A stretch of 64,000 bases of DNA from an uncultured Corynebacterium sp. (GCF_946221935.1 NZ_CAMIGN010000001.1:1-64000), one strand, 5' to 3'; positions 1 to 7,949 are shown, counted from the first letter of the stretch. Notes: a model not told the origin generated them from the sequence alone. Translations and numbers: made by a program.

Positions 1-114
1 TTCGTCCGCAGCCTGGGCGATCTCCAGATGAGTCTTGGCGATCTTTTCCGCAGATGGCCCACGCTGGCCACCGAAGGCGTAATGCCCGAAGCTTAAGAAT
101 CCAAACGCTTTCAT
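1..114 (-). CDS. LLM-class flavin-dependent oxidoreductase, N-terminal fragment
   Basis: Only the first 38 codons lie in the window; the gene continues past the left edge. The start reads MKAFGFLSFGHYAFGG, followed by an RGPSAEKI segment and a helix ending in IAQAADE. This resembles the N terminus of bacterial luciferase-like (LLM class) F420- or FMN-dependent monooxygenases, where the first strand enters a TIM barrel. The ATG is preceded at seven bases by an AAGGAGT ribosome binding site (complement of 123-129), which fixes the start. The substrate cannot be inferred from this fragment. The family call rests on a short stretch, so it is moderately sure. Confidence 0.6.
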   Translation of the reverse strand, partial: MKAFGFLSFGHYAFGGQRGPSAEKIAKTHLEIAQAADE

Positions 115-473
115 TGGATAACACTCCTTTTCATGGTGTTAACGAGAGAGTAACTTTGCAACGAGATACCGTGGACTTCAAGCTCAACGTCTAGGGTCGT
201 GGCAAGACGGTAGATCGCTTTTTCGATTCGACGCTTTTGGGGCACTACCGGGGTTCCCAGTGGTCTTCTTAGATTGAGCGGTTCAGATTTCCTAACCTAA
301 AGCTCGTTTGAGCGTGCTATCCGCTGGTGTGCCCCCGATACTGCTGCTCATAAGGTGGCGGGCACCCAAGAACACAAGGCGTAGGTCGCGCCTTAGGTCA
401 GGTCGAGGAGGATGCCGTGGCTGACTGAGTCGTAGTCCGAGTTTCTGCACCCCCCTGGCCTCTGGTGTACGCG
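115..473. other. Gene-free stretch with repeat copy A
   Basis: About 360 bases with no convincing gene. It holds the ribosome binding site of the oxidoreductase, copy A of the dispersed coding-tail repeat (about 144-194) and a small inverted repeat AAGGCG-n7-CGCCTT at 376-394. Nothing else is recognisable. Confidence 0.5.
144..194 (+). repeat. Dispersed coding-tail repeat, copy A
   Basis: Reading forward to the TAG at 192-194, this segment encodes ERVTLQRDTVDFKLNV-stop. It matches three further copies (ending at 1424, 6680 and 7131) at protein level. Differences fall mostly at third codon positions or are conservative (Asp/Glu, Phe/Leu, Val/Ile). The pattern suggests the degenerate 3-prime end of a gene from one family, with no intact copy in this window. 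The parent family was not identified. Confidence 0.6.
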
Positions 474-1016
474 CTAGCCCCGCTCGGGGTAGCGCACGAG
501 GAGATCGTTGCCGATGATTGCGCCGTCGTTGAGCGTTGCCTCGCTCACCTTCGCCTCGGCTGCACCCAGGCCCATAATGTGGCCAACCTCGTCACCGTGG
601 GCGATGAGGTGGTCGGCGATGATACGCCGGTGGCAGCGCCACCACACCGCCTCTGCACACATGATCGCGGTGGGGGTTTCGGCGGCGTTCGCCCGTAGCT
701 GCGAGATCGCGTCCGAGAACTCCTCGCCCAGCGCATGGTCGGCGTAATTGTGGAAGCTGCGGTTACGCCAGTTGCCGTTAACCTCAAACGGCACCGAGTG
801 GGACACGTTGCGTCGCCCGGTGAGGCCCTCGCTTCTGCTGTAAGTGATGCCACATGTGGGAAGGCGTTCGGCAAGGTGGTCGCTGTTGAACCACGGGTAC
901 TTCCTGGACCCGGGCAGCTTGCGCACATCCACGATGGATTCCACACCGGCAGCCTTGATCATTTCAGCGAACTCCTCGAACTCGAGGTTGGAGTGCCCCA
1001 CGGTGAAAATGCGCAT
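474..1016 (-). CDS. DUF488 family protein
   Basis: The 180-residue product starts MRIFTVGHSN, the DUF488 N-terminal signature. It continues with DVRKLPGSRKYPWFN near residues 30-45, and has the second conserved block MCAEAVWWRCHRRIIADHL near residues 123-141. The family is small and soluble; its biochemical role is not established, although the conserved Cys-Ala-Glu and Cys-His pair look like a functional site. An upstream in-frame TTG would add seven residues (MARSIDD), but the ATG places the conserved FTVGHSN strand at the usual distance from the N terminus. The gene stands alone between repeat copies A and B, which suggests it entered as a separate module. Confidence 0.85.
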   Translation of the reverse strand: MRIFTVGHSNLEFEEFAEMIKAAGVESIVDVRKLPGSRKYPWFNSDHLAERLPTCGITYSRSEGLTGRRNVSHSVPFEVNGNWRNRSFHNYADHALGEEFSDAISQLRANAAETPTAIMCAEAVWWRCHRRIIADHLIAHGDEVGHIMGLGAAEAKVSEATLNDGAIIGNDLLVRYPERG

Positions 1017-1373
1017 GTCATCAATGCTACGCGCCAAGCGGTTACACCCACATCGGCGTCCAGATATCGTGCACCGGCAGGTGCTCGGACCGGTAGAATG
1101 GGGGAGCAGGCAGGATGTTCAATGCATTCGCGCCCGCCTTTGCGTGGCATAAATCCTAATTACGGCCGAGCGTTCCGCGGACCGTTCGGTTAAGTTTCAA
1201 CGGATCGTTTGGGCGACATCGGAAGCCTGAATTAACCGTATGTGGGGCGAATCCTATGTATGTCTTGTTAAAGGGCGCTGCTGCACGAGGAGCGGGGGCT
1301 GAGGCTACCGGGTGTGCACTCTATCTTTGCTGCACATAGCGGAGTGTGGTGGTTTTAGCTGCTATTCACGAAT

Positions 1374-1424
1374 GAGAAGGTGACTCTGCAACGACACGTA
1401 GTGGACTTCAAGTTCAACGTGTAG
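1374..1424 (+). repeat. Dispersed coding-tail repeat, copy B
   Basis: Encodes EKVTLQRHVVDFKFNV-stop ending at the TAG 1422-1424, then GTAGCTA, which is also found after copies C and D. It is the best preserved copy at protein level and is followed by the SWIM operon on the same strand. See copy A for the argument that this is former coding sequence. Confidence 0.65.
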
Positions 1425-1482
1425 CTAGTTGGGCTTGGTGACCTTAACGGGACTTGCTCTCTATGCCTGATGCCGGTCAGAG

Positions 1483-1495
1483 CCCGGTAACCGGG
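1483..1495. promoter_or_regulatory. Perfect palindrome upstream of the SWIM operon
   Basis: CCCGGT-A-ACCGGG has six-base arms around one central base. It lies about 105 bases before the SWIM gene start, a plausible upstream operator position. No adjacent regulator is known to bind it, so the role is inference only. Confidence 0.3.
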
Positions 1496-1587
1496 TGCAC
1501 AGGATTCAGAGTAGGAGACGCAAACTGAGGTGCTAACAATCGAGCGTCTCACACGCATAGGTGCCTAGCAGCGGAAGGCTCCTGGCC

Positions 1588-1593
1588 TATAGG
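1588..1593 (+). promoter_or_regulatory. -10 element, probable leaderless promoter of the SWIM gene
   Basis: TATAGG ends eight bases before the ATG at 1602. A start site about seven bases downstream would fall at the ATG, giving a leaderless mRNA. No Shine-Dalgarno sequence is seen. No strong -35 hexamer is visible. Confidence 0.5.
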
Positions 1594-1601
1594 GTTGATG
1601 T

Positions 1602-3128
1602 ATGCGATCCGATGTTGCATCAGAGATTAGTTATGAGCAGTTTGCCTCAGTCTCCGCAGTGGACGAGGACAGAATGCACCTAGGACTTGCCCCAGCACTC
1701 ACACCAGAGGGGCTCGTGTCGGAACCGAGCTTTTTCCACGGTTTTCTCACCCAGCCACAGGTCTACGCCCAGGCGCTGCTTACCCTCGCGGAGATTACCC
1801 GCACCCGGTACTACCAGTACACACCGTCGAATTTGCGTGATCCTGTTTTCACCGCTCACGGTGACTGCCTTCGCGCTGAAGTGTTTTCTGCCTGCAACGG
1901 CGTAACTGCCCGTCTCGACTTGGACGCCTCCGCGGTGGACGGTGGGGAGATCGGTTACGGCACCACTAACGTCGACCTTGGTGCGGCGATGATGGTCGCA
2001 CTCGGGCAAATCCGCAACACGGATCTTATGCATTTGGATGTCGGGGGGAACACAGTGAAGGTATCGACACTCTCGACCACCGAAACAGAGCGGAAGGTTG
2101 AGATGCCAGCGCGCTGGATCCCGGCGCTCGGCAATGCCGTCACCATGCACCGGAACTTCTACTTGCTCTCCGCCTACGATGCGGCCACTGCCCGTCGCAT
2201 CCTTGCACAGCTGCCGAACACCTACCGCTCTGTTCACGATGCACATTGGGTCCAGTTCAACGGCCGAATTCCGCGTGTGTTGGATCACCCTGTCGCCGGT
2301 GCCGTCCGCATCCCGGGGGCGCACCGTCTCGTGGCGGCCCGCAGATTGCTCGTACACCTGAGGGGTATGGAGATTTATGGAGACGAGGACGGAGGCCGCG
2401 GTGTCGTCGTCGAATTCTTGCTGCCGGGCGGACGACTTTCTATGGGCTTGACAGAGAAGACCTGGCGCGGGTTCTCAGGAGAGGGTGCGCTGCTCGTAAA
2501 CCTCACCGCCCCGCGCTCCGCAGAAAATGCAGACCTGCTCTCGGCTTTGCTTGGGTTTGAATCAAGAATCGATGTGCCTCGCCTCGCTCGCTCCGCCAAC
2601 CTCTCGGAACAGAGGGTGCTGGAAGCGCTTGCGGTGCTCGCCGCGGAAGGCAGAGTCGGCTGGGACCTTGCCAAGCAGTCGTACTTCCATCGAGAGCTGC
2701 CGCATGACCCGTCGCGAATAGAAAAAGATCACCCGCGGTTGCGCTCGGCCCGTTCGCTGGCCCGCCGCGGGGCAGTAGTCACTCTGGGGGAGGGGCGGTT
2801 CTGGGTTTTGGCTTCGGATCAGGAGGGGCACGCGGAGGGAACGACGGCGTTACCACCCAACTTTTGGCCCCCTGAACTGGGAGACGACGGCTCGGGTTCA
2901 CCGGAACCGGGGGCCCTTGGCTACGAGCTTCAGCTGCGTGATCCTGGTGAGGATACATGCGCATGCACGTGGATCGCACGAGAGGGCACGCAACGTGGCC
3001 CATGCAAGCACATCCTGGCGGCTCGGCTGGTGAGCGGTCGGCTGGATCTGCCAGAGCGCGGAGCCAACGCGGTCGCCTCGAAGCAGAAGGGGAACAACAC
3101 CGCTGGGCTGGGTGCCTTCGAAGAGTGA
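1602..3128 (+). CDS. SWIM zinc-finger domain protein
   Basis: The 508-residue protein carries a C-terminal SWIM motif of the form CxCx12CxH: Cys453, Cys455, Cys468 and His470. SWIM domains bind zinc and are associated with DNA or protein binding. The N-terminal 430 residues match no catalytic family I recognise; the stretch near residues 330-360 (DVPRLARSANLSEQRVLEAL) looks like a winged-helix/HTH segment. The next gene starts 15 bases downstream, so the two form an operon. In other actinobacteria SWIM proteins occur beside large helical proteins and MoxR/VWA genes; here only one partner is present and no ATPase. Function unknown. The start is chosen from a leaderless promoter. Confidence 0.85.
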   Translation: MRSDVASEISYEQFASVSAVDEDRMHLGLAPALTPEGLVSEPSFFHGFLTQPQVYAQALLTLAEITRTRYYQYTPSNLRDPVFTAHGDCLRAEVFSACNGVTARLDLDASAVDGGEIGYGTTNVDLGAAMMVALGQIRNTDLMHLDVGGNTVKVSTLSTTETERKVEMPARWIPALGNAVTMHRNFYLLSAYDAATARRILAQLPNTYRSVHDAHWVQFNGRIPRVLDHPVAGAVRIPGAHRLVAARRLLVHLRGMEIYGDEDGGRGVVVEFLLPGGRLSMGLTEKTWRGFSGEGALLVNLTAPRSAENADLLSALLGFESRIDVPRLARSANLSEQRVLEALAVLAAEGRVGWDLAKQSYFHRELPHDPSRIEKDHPRLRSARSLARRGAVVTLGEGRFWVLASDQEGHAEGTTALPPNFWPPELGDDGSGSPEPGALGYELQLRDPGEDTCACTWIAREGTQRGPCKHILAARLVSGRLDLPERGANAVASKQKGNNTAGLGAFEE

Positions 3129-3143
3129 CAGGAGGGGTCATTA

Positions 3144-5420
3144 ATGAGTCAGAATCGGATTACAGAAGAGAAGGCGCAGCGTATCCGCGCGGAGATCGGA
3201 GCAAAACACGCCACGGACCTAGCCATTGTTGTGGAACTGTTCCATGACCTCGGTTTCGACACCGTGGCTCCTGCGGAGTTTGCCACACATCCATTGCGAG
3301 AAACCGACTCCGAGATCGCGCCTCGTATTACCGCTGCCCGAAAAGCCCTAAAGTCGGGCAAGGCAAAAGCAGCAGGCGAGTTTGCCGAGATTGAGGGTAG
3401 CGACCCTGTGGAATGGGTGGTGGTCAGACCAGGTACAGCCGCGCGGCTCGCCCTGGCACTGGATGCCGCCCGCCCCGGATTGCTCGCCCTAGGGTTGAAT
3501 TTCCGCCATATCGGCCGGAAGTCTTCCGCAATGCGCAGCACACCGGATACTGGCGCTGAACAGCTGGAGCGCCTTCACCTCTTCGCTATCCGTCTCGGAG
3601 TCAGCCCCTACCAGGCCGTGCAATTGCTGTACCCGCGCGCCCGACCGCGCTGGTTCGACGCTCCAGCCTTGCATGGTTTGGCCAAGGCCTACGAAACTCC
3701 AACACAGGGGCTGCCCTACGCCGAACATGTTTCCAGCGTATTCGACGCTCGGGTCGCTGCGGACTGTCTGGTGCCGTTTGGATCCGATTACGCAGAGGCC
3801 TTCATTAGGGAGAACGACCAGACATTCGGCAACGCCGATGAGATCGGCATCCATCTAACCAACCTCTTGGAGCTTGACCCGCCGGCTACCCTGCACCGAC
3901 CTTGGGCCCACCTGATAACCTGCGCGGAACGCGGTAGTACGTTACTGCGCGAGCTCGGAGCCCAGCGCCCGCTATCTTGGCTCACAGCTGGTGGCCGACC
4001 CTACGAAGGGTTGGATCCCTACTTGGCACTCATTGACGCAGAGGTCGTGGATCGAGCCGCGGCACTGGACATGTTTGTCCAGGGCCTCGAGCACACGACC
4101 CGCCCCGGAGTTCTGAAGCGAGTGGCCGAACAGATTTCAGAGGCCGAACAGAGCCTGCCACAGTCTGTTCTAGATCCGGCGCTTGTGGCCCGTCGTGCAG
4201 GCACGCTGGTGGCTGTTGTCGGCAGGAATCAGCCGAATATGGCCCGCGAACTTGGCACTAGATTGATCCGGTGGATGCCGGAGGAGGAGCTGCCGAATCT
4301 CTTGGCCACACTCGCTGCTGTTAAGGCACGTAACGTACGCACGGCGGTGTTGATGGCCGGATTCGACCGTGAGGATGTTCCATCGACGGAGGTGATCCCA
4401 GCATTAGAGCAAGCCTTCGCAGACCTAGTGGTCGCAGACGGGGATCCTCGTTTCGTTAAAGCGGTGCAGAGTCTTCGTGAGATATGGGTGGCCGAGGAGT
4501 CCGACACTACATCCGAAGACTTGGAGTCCTTAGCTTCCGAGGCTTACGCGACGGACGCAGCGATTCGCTCCTCACGTAGTGCCGAGCTGGCGGCTGCGCG
4601 TGCGGCTCGCGGTGAAAACCTAACGCTGAAGGACCACGAGTTCACTGAGGTATGGCGTGTACCGAACACAGCTTACGAGCTTCGGGAGGAACACGGTGTC
4701 CGCCTCGTCCTGAGGCACCATCCAAAGAAAAGAAATGACATGAGTTTTGGGCGCTTCCACTTTTGGGTGCTGGAGCGCACGCCGACGGCAGAACGGGACA
4801 TTGTTCGCGAGTTCGAACGCGCGAACAGCGAAAAGTACCGTGGTATGAAGAATCCACTCGACGTAGTACGCGGTCCTTTGTCGCCGTCGGAGATCGCGGC
4901 GCTCCTAGTCGACTTTCTCGCCTTCGCAAAGGCGAAGAAGGACTCAAGCGACGCCCCCATTGACGTCTTCCGCGCACACTTTCCGGGTCGAGAATGGCAT
5001 CGATTGCTTTGGCACTTAGGCTGGGATGACCGTGCGATCGAAACGACTTTGCGACGGCTCGACTTCGCGGAGGGTACCTCACCGCAACCGTTGCTGTCGC
5101 TGATCGAACGGAACCCAAGGTCCCTGGGCGTGTTGTGGCCGTTGTGGCCGGTGTTGCTGGATCGGGCTGTTGTCGAGGCTGGCGAAGGCCCCTTGCCGCG
5201 TTGGACGGCCGCCGTAATGTCACAAATGCTCGACGGCGCCGGTCACCTCGCCGAGGCGGTTCGGCGGCGCCTAGTCTCGCCTGACCGGGCTATAGGCACA
5301 GGTCTGCGTCAGATCGCTGCCCGCAAAGGCCGGGCAGTCACGCTTGTGCGTGCGCGTGAAATCCTCGAGCTGTTGAACTCATCTGCGACTGAAACGAACG
5401 CAGACCGGAAGATGTCTTGA
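3144..5420 (+). CDS. Large protein of unknown function, partner of the SWIM protein
   Basis: The 758-residue product is charged, largely helical in composition and has no signal peptide or membrane segment. I do not recognise a catalytic motif. A tryptophan- and histidine-rich block near residues 500-550 (including EVWRVPNTAYEL and RFHFWVLERT) is the most distinctive region and resembles a compact beta-rich module. The C terminus returns to helices. An AGGAGG-containing site (about 3130-3135) lies 8-9 bases before the ATG, giving strong translation after the SWIM gene. The tight spacing implies a shared task, probably a complex with the SWIM protein. Similar pairs are reported as SWIM plus DUF genes in actinobacteria, but I cannot assign a DUF number. 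Confidence 0.8.
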   Translation: MSQNRITEEKAQRIRAEIGAKHATDLAIVVELFHDLGFDTVAPAEFATHPLRETDSEIAPRITAARKALKSGKAKAAGEFAEIEGSDPVEWVVVRPGTAARLALALDAARPGLLALGLNFRHIGRKSSAMRSTPDTGAEQLERLHLFAIRLGVSPYQAVQLLYPRARPRWFDAPALHGLAKAYETPTQGLPYAEHVSSVFDARVAADCLVPFGSDYAEAFIRENDQTFGNADEIGIHLTNLLELDPPATLHRPWAHLITCAERGSTLLRELGAQRPLSWLTAGGRPYEGLDPYLALIDAEVVDRAAALDMFVQGLEHTTRPGVLKRVAEQISEAEQSLPQSVLDPALVARRAGTLVAVVGRNQPNMARELGTRLIRWMPEEELPNLLATLAAVKARNVRTAVLMAGFDREDVPSTEVIPALEQAFADLVVADGDPRFVKAVQSLREIWVAEESDTTSEDLESLASEAYATDAAIRSSRSAELAAARAARGENLTLKDHEFTEVWRVPNTAYELREEHGVRLVLRHHPKKRNDMSFGRFHFWVLERTPTAERDIVREFERANSEKYRGMKNPLDVVRGPLSPSEIAALLVDFLAFAKAKKDSSDAPIDVFRAHFPGREWHRLLWHLGWDDRAIETTLRRLDFAEGTSPQPLLSLIERNPRSLGVLWPLWPVLLDRAVVEAGEGPLPRWTAAVMSQMLDGAGHLAEAVRRRLVSPDRAIGTGLRQIAARKGRAVTLVRAREILELLNSSATETNADRKMS

Positions 5421-5702
5421 AAATCGTCTCCTTTGGGGACAAGGACACTGAGTGCTTATTTCGACGGCAGCGTCCGAAACGTTTTGATTCTCGACTGCGC
5501 CTGCGGGCGTTGAACAAACTTCTGGTGCTGAATGCTGCAACTGAATTGGTCGAACTCAAAGTGGCGCCTAGTAACCAACTGGGAAAAACTCAGTGGCGAC
5601 CGAGCAGGGTAGCGCAGTGTCAGAATTAGCAGTCAATGGCGCATTTGCTTCATCTGTGCCATTGCTGGGCCACGTGACGTGGAGATTGTCGACTATCACT
5701 AG
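5417..5702 (+). pseudogene. higB: Broken HigB-type toxin gene
   Basis: The first about 55 codons (MKIVSFGDKDTECLFRR, then LNAATELVELKVAPSNQL) match the RelE-superfamily HigB toxin. At a run of five A residues (about 5583-5587) the frame shifts. The rest of the toxin continues in another frame: KLSGDRAG, a TAG where Gln is expected, then RSVRISSQWRICF and the family ending VEIVDYH with stop at 5700-5702. One inserted base and one nonsense codon therefore inactivate it. It overlaps the end of the 758-residue gene by four bases (ATGA-like TCTTGAAAA region) and precedes the antitoxin remnant by eight bases, the usual higBA order. The Arg/Trp of the ribosome-dependent RNase fold are still legible. 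Confidence 0.8.
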
Positions 5703-5710
5703 GAAGCGGA

Positions 5711-6006
5711 ATGACAAGTTTTTACCCTCCGATTCATCCCGGGGAAATCCTTATGGAGGAATTCCTGGAACCAGTGGGTATTTCTCAGCATAAACTCGCA
5801 GTGTCTATCGGCGTTCCGCCTCGACGCATCAACGAGATTGTGCATGGCAAGCGCCGTATCACTGCGGACACTGCCTTGCGTCTCGGCCGTTTTTTGGCAT
5901 GACGGCGCAGTTCTGGATCAACCTGCAGTCGCATTATAACTATGATGTAGAGAGTGAAACGATTGCTGATCAGCTTGAGTTGATCAAGCCGCACCAGGTT
6001 GCGTAA
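5711..6006 (+). pseudogene. higA: Frameshifted HigA-type antitoxin gene
   Basis: The first 63 codons give an XRE/HigA N terminus: [20 protein letters not shown], then the helix-turn-helix region with [23 protein letters not shown] and [11 protein letters not shown]. At a run of six T residues (about 5890-5895) the frame shifts and terminates early. Restoring one T gives [15 protein letters not shown] and a tail ending LIKPHQVA with stop at 6004-6006, the normal HigA C terminus. The truncated 63-residue product retains the DNA-binding domain and could in principle still repress, but the toxin is also broken. It overlaps the start region of the downstream methyltransferase reading frame. Confidence 0.8.
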
Positions 6007-6013
6007 ATCAGGA

Positions 6014-6613
6014 ATGGAGAAGTTCATTCAGGACGGTTGGAACCATAATCGGCAGTATCATGGTCTAATTCTCGAGCAGTGTCAGCCGACAATGAATAGC
6101 GCACTCGACGTGGGATGCGGTGAGGGGCTTTTGGCACAAGTATTGAGTGACCGTGGCTTGACCGTGACAGGGATTGATGCCAATGATGATGTTTTAGTCA
6201 CTGCGCGTCGGCGTGAGTGTGGAGTCAGATGGGTGCAAGGGGATGTGTTGACCCATGACTTTGGAGAACGGCAGTTTAATTTTGTTACTGCAGTAGCAAC
6301 GGTTCATCACTTGCCGGAGTTTGAAGCGGCGCTGGCTCGGCTGCGCAGTCTAGTTTCCCCGGGTGGCACGTTGGTAATCCTCGGTTTAGCCAGGAGTACG
6401 ACCACAGTCGACTTTGTCTACGATGTTGTCGGAGCAGTTCAGCACCGGTTCTATGCAAAGCTCCGTAATTACGTAGAAGATTCAGCACCCAAAAAGTTCG
6501 AGTTTCCCTTGACTTATCGGCAAGTTCGAACACAGGCACGCTCATGCTTGCCGGGGTGTTCCTTCCGGCGGCTCCCGCTGTTTCGCTATCTATTGGTGTG
6601 GAATCGCTCCTGA
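6014..6613 (+). CDS. Class I SAM-dependent methyltransferase
   Basis: The product of about 199 residues has a Rossmann-type methyltransferase core: motif I ALDVGCGEGLLAQVL near residues 30-44, the acidic end of strand 2 (VTGIDAND), motif II/III around FNFVTAVATVHHLPEF, and a post-motif strand GGTLVILGL. The C terminus (RQVRTQARSCLPGCSFRRLPLFRYLLVWNRS) is typical of small UbiE/Methyltransf_11 members. An in-frame ATG five codons upstream (5999) overlaps the higA remnant; the second Met (MEKFIQDGWNHN) better fits the family. The substrate is unknown. It follows the broken higBA locus and ends just before repeat copy C. Confidence 0.85.
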   Translation: MEKFIQDGWNHNRQYHGLILEQCQPTMNSALDVGCGEGLLAQVLSDRGLTVTGIDANDDVLVTARRRECGVRWVQGDVLTHDFGERQFNFVTAVATVHHLPEFEAALARLRSLVSPGGTLVILGLARSTTTVDFVYDVVGAVQHRFYAKLRNYVEDSAPKKFEFPLTYRQVRTQARSCLPGCSFRRLPLFRYLLVWNRS

Positions 6614-6629
6614 GTACGAGTAGAACGTT

Positions 6630-6680
6630 GCGCATGTGAACAATCAACGGGATTCGGTGGAGTTTAAGTTCAATGTGTAG
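6630..6680 (+). repeat. Dispersed coding-tail repeat, copy C
   Basis: Encodes AHVNNQRDSVEFKFNV-stop, ending at the TAG 6678-6680, then CTAGGC. It is more diverged than copies A, B and D in the first six codons, but EFKFNV-stop is intact and uses different synonymous codons (TTT, AAT). It lies between the methyltransferase and the VOC gene. Confidence 0.6.
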
Positions 6681-7031
6681 CTAGGCTCCGGGGTTGCCCA
6701 CGCAAAACTCGTTGCCCTCCGGATCCTGCATTATGGTCCAAACCAGGCCTGGCGCCTCGTGGGAGCTAAGTTCGATAGCGCCCAAACTCTTAAGACGCTC
6801 CACAAGGAGTTCGCGGTCAACCCCACCGCCGTCGATATGTATGCGATTCTTGCCAGGCGTGGGATCCGAAACGCGCTGAAAACCCAACGCCGGGGTGGAA
6901 TCGACCAAAACGAAGTCCCCGTAATCTGCGGCGATCTCGCAGTTTGTTGCCGCCGACCAAAACTTGGCTAGCTTGGAAGGATCGTGGCAGTCGAAGGTGA
7001 TCTGGCGGATAGCGAAAGCTGGGTTACGCAT
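6681..7031 (-). CDS. VOC family (glyoxalase-like) protein
   Basis: The 116-residue product begins MRNPAFAIRQITFDCHDPSKLAKFWSAA and ends MQDPEGNEFCVGNPG. These are the two edges of a VOC/PhnB-like beta-alpha-beta-beta-beta fold with the usual DPEGNEFC metal-site strand. The reading frame stays open for another 134 codons upstream, through repeat copy D and into the next gene, but the family homology begins at this ATG. A -10-like TACGCT seven bases before it suggests a leaderless transcript. The enzyme activity (lyase, dioxygenase or drug binding) cannot be told. It is flanked by repeat copies C and D. Confidence 0.85.
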   Translation of the reverse strand: MRNPAFAIRQITFDCHDPSKLAKFWSAATNCEIAADYGDFVLVDSTPALGFQRVSDPTPGKNRIHIDGGGVDRELLVERLKSLGAIELSSHEAPGLVWTIMQDPEGNEFCVGNPGA

Positions 7032-7076
7032 AGTTCGCAGCGTACCTGTGTTTCGTTGTTTCCGCTTATTATTTAC

Positions 7077-7131
7077 AAGCGAGTAAGAAACCCTGCAGCG
7101 ACACTTTATCGAGTTCAAGTTCAACGTGTAG
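7077..7131 (+). repeat. Dispersed coding-tail repeat, copy D
   Basis: Encodes (E-stop-E)TLQRHFIEFKFNV-stop, ending at the TAG 7129-7131, followed by CTAAGCC. An internal TAA shows it is not translated as a whole. It lies on the strand opposite to its neighbours, directly upstream of the VOC gene. Confidence 0.6.
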
Positions 7132-7161
7132 CTAAGCCGTATTTCTGCAATTTTCCGGCGA

Positions 7162-7935
7162 TCAGCGACGGCGCGCTGTGATGAGCACGTAGCCGGTCGT
7201 GGAGTTGACGCGTCCGGACGTGTCGGCATGGGCTTCGAGGTGATCGCGCAATGCAGTCCACAACGCTTCTCGGTGAGAGCCGATGCATTCGGCCATCCAT
7301 GCATGCGTTGGACTGCCTTCGCGGTATAGCCGCATACCGTCCTCAACGCTGTCGAAGGACCATTCCAGCTCGCGGTGCTCGATGTGGATGCTTTCGAACC
7401 ACTGCGACAGACGCTCGTGTGCCACCTCGTCAATGCCCCAGGCCATGTGCGGTGGGGTCTGCTTGGAGGAACCTGGATTGACCGCCTCCATCATTGCGTC
7501 TGTCATTGTGGCGAGGAAGCCTTCTTGATTCCAGGCGGTCATCACAAGCTCGCCGCCCGGACGTAGGATGCGAGCCCATTCTGTCGTTCCGGGAGTTGGG
7601 TCGCAGAACATTGAGCCAAAAGTACTCGTGACGGCGTCAACGGACGAGTCATCCAAGCCGGTGGCTTCACCCAGTGCGTCTCTCCACGCGGCGTTCGGCA
7701 CGTTTTGCTTCCCAACCTCACGGATCCGGGCGGTCGGCTCGATAGCGGTGACGGCGTAGCCGTGGGCGATGAGTGCTGCGACGCCATCACCATGCCCCGA
7801 GCCGATGTCGACGACTGCTGCAGGGGTGGGCAAACGTCCGGCCAATTCCGTGGCGACGAGTTCAGAGATCGGTCGTAGGCGTGCAGCTGTCGGGGCGTAA
7901 TCGCTGGCTGACCAGATATCGCTGGGAGAGCTCAT
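7162..7935 (-). CDS. Class I SAM-dependent methyltransferase
   Basis: The 257-residue product has motif I AVVDIGSGHGDGVAAL near residues 39-54, a second strand YAVTAIEPTARIREVG, a DDSSVDAVTSTFGSMF block and the ILRPGGELVMTAW strand, all typical of Methyltransf_11/25 enzymes. The C-terminal third (from about residue 165) carries a Trp- and Glu-rich helical region seen in ubiquinone-type or unassigned small-molecule methyltransferases. It is transcribed alone. A TATAGG -10 element lies eight bases before the ATG, so the mRNA is probably leaderless. The substrate is unknown. Confidence 0.88.
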   Translation of the reverse strand: MSSPSDIWSASDYAPTAARLRPISELVATELAGRLPTPAAVVDIGSGHGDGVAALIAHGYAVTAIEPTARIREVGKQNVPNAAWRDALGEATGLDDSSVDAVTSTFGSMFCDPTPGTTEWARILRPGGELVMTAWNQEGFLATMTDAMMEAVNPGSSKQTPPHMAWGIDEVAHERLSQWFESIHIEHRELEWSFDSVEDGMRLYREGSPTHAWMAECIGSHREALWTALRDHLEAHADTSGRVNSTTGYVLITARRR

Positions 7936-7943
7936 GTGCTCAC

Positions 7944-7949
7944 CCTATA
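7944..7949 (-). promoter_or_regulatory. -10 element for the methyltransferase
   Basis: The complement reads TATAGG, eight bases before the ATG at 7935. This is the same spacing as at the SWIM, dapC, dapD and dapE genes and predicts a leaderless mRNA. Confidence 0.45.

Larger units (their letters stand above)
1017..1601. other. Gene-free stretch with repeat copy B and inverted repeats
   Basis: About 585 bases without a supportable gene. It holds repeat copy B (1374-1424), a perfect palindrome CCCGGT-A-ACCGGG at 1483-1495, and an inverted repeat GAGACGC/GCGTCTC at 1515-1521 and 1544-1550. A -10-like TATAGG at 1588-1593 lies just before the SWIM gene. The first 340 bases show no structure I can interpret. 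Confidence 0.5.

Noticed and set aside
1355..1558. Minus-strand frame of 67 codons over repeat copy B
   Set aside because: Its similarity to another minus-strand frame near 7100 comes only from the repeat, whose conserved pattern is in the plus-strand frame.
144..7131. Reading the four repeats as integron attC sites or CRISPR repeats
   Set aside because: No core-site symmetry, no regular spacing and no Cas or integron integrase gene; variation follows codon positions.
7032..7433. 134-codon N-terminal extension of the VOC protein
   Set aside because: It runs through repeat copy D and antisense to the methyltransferase; family similarity begins at the ATG 7031.
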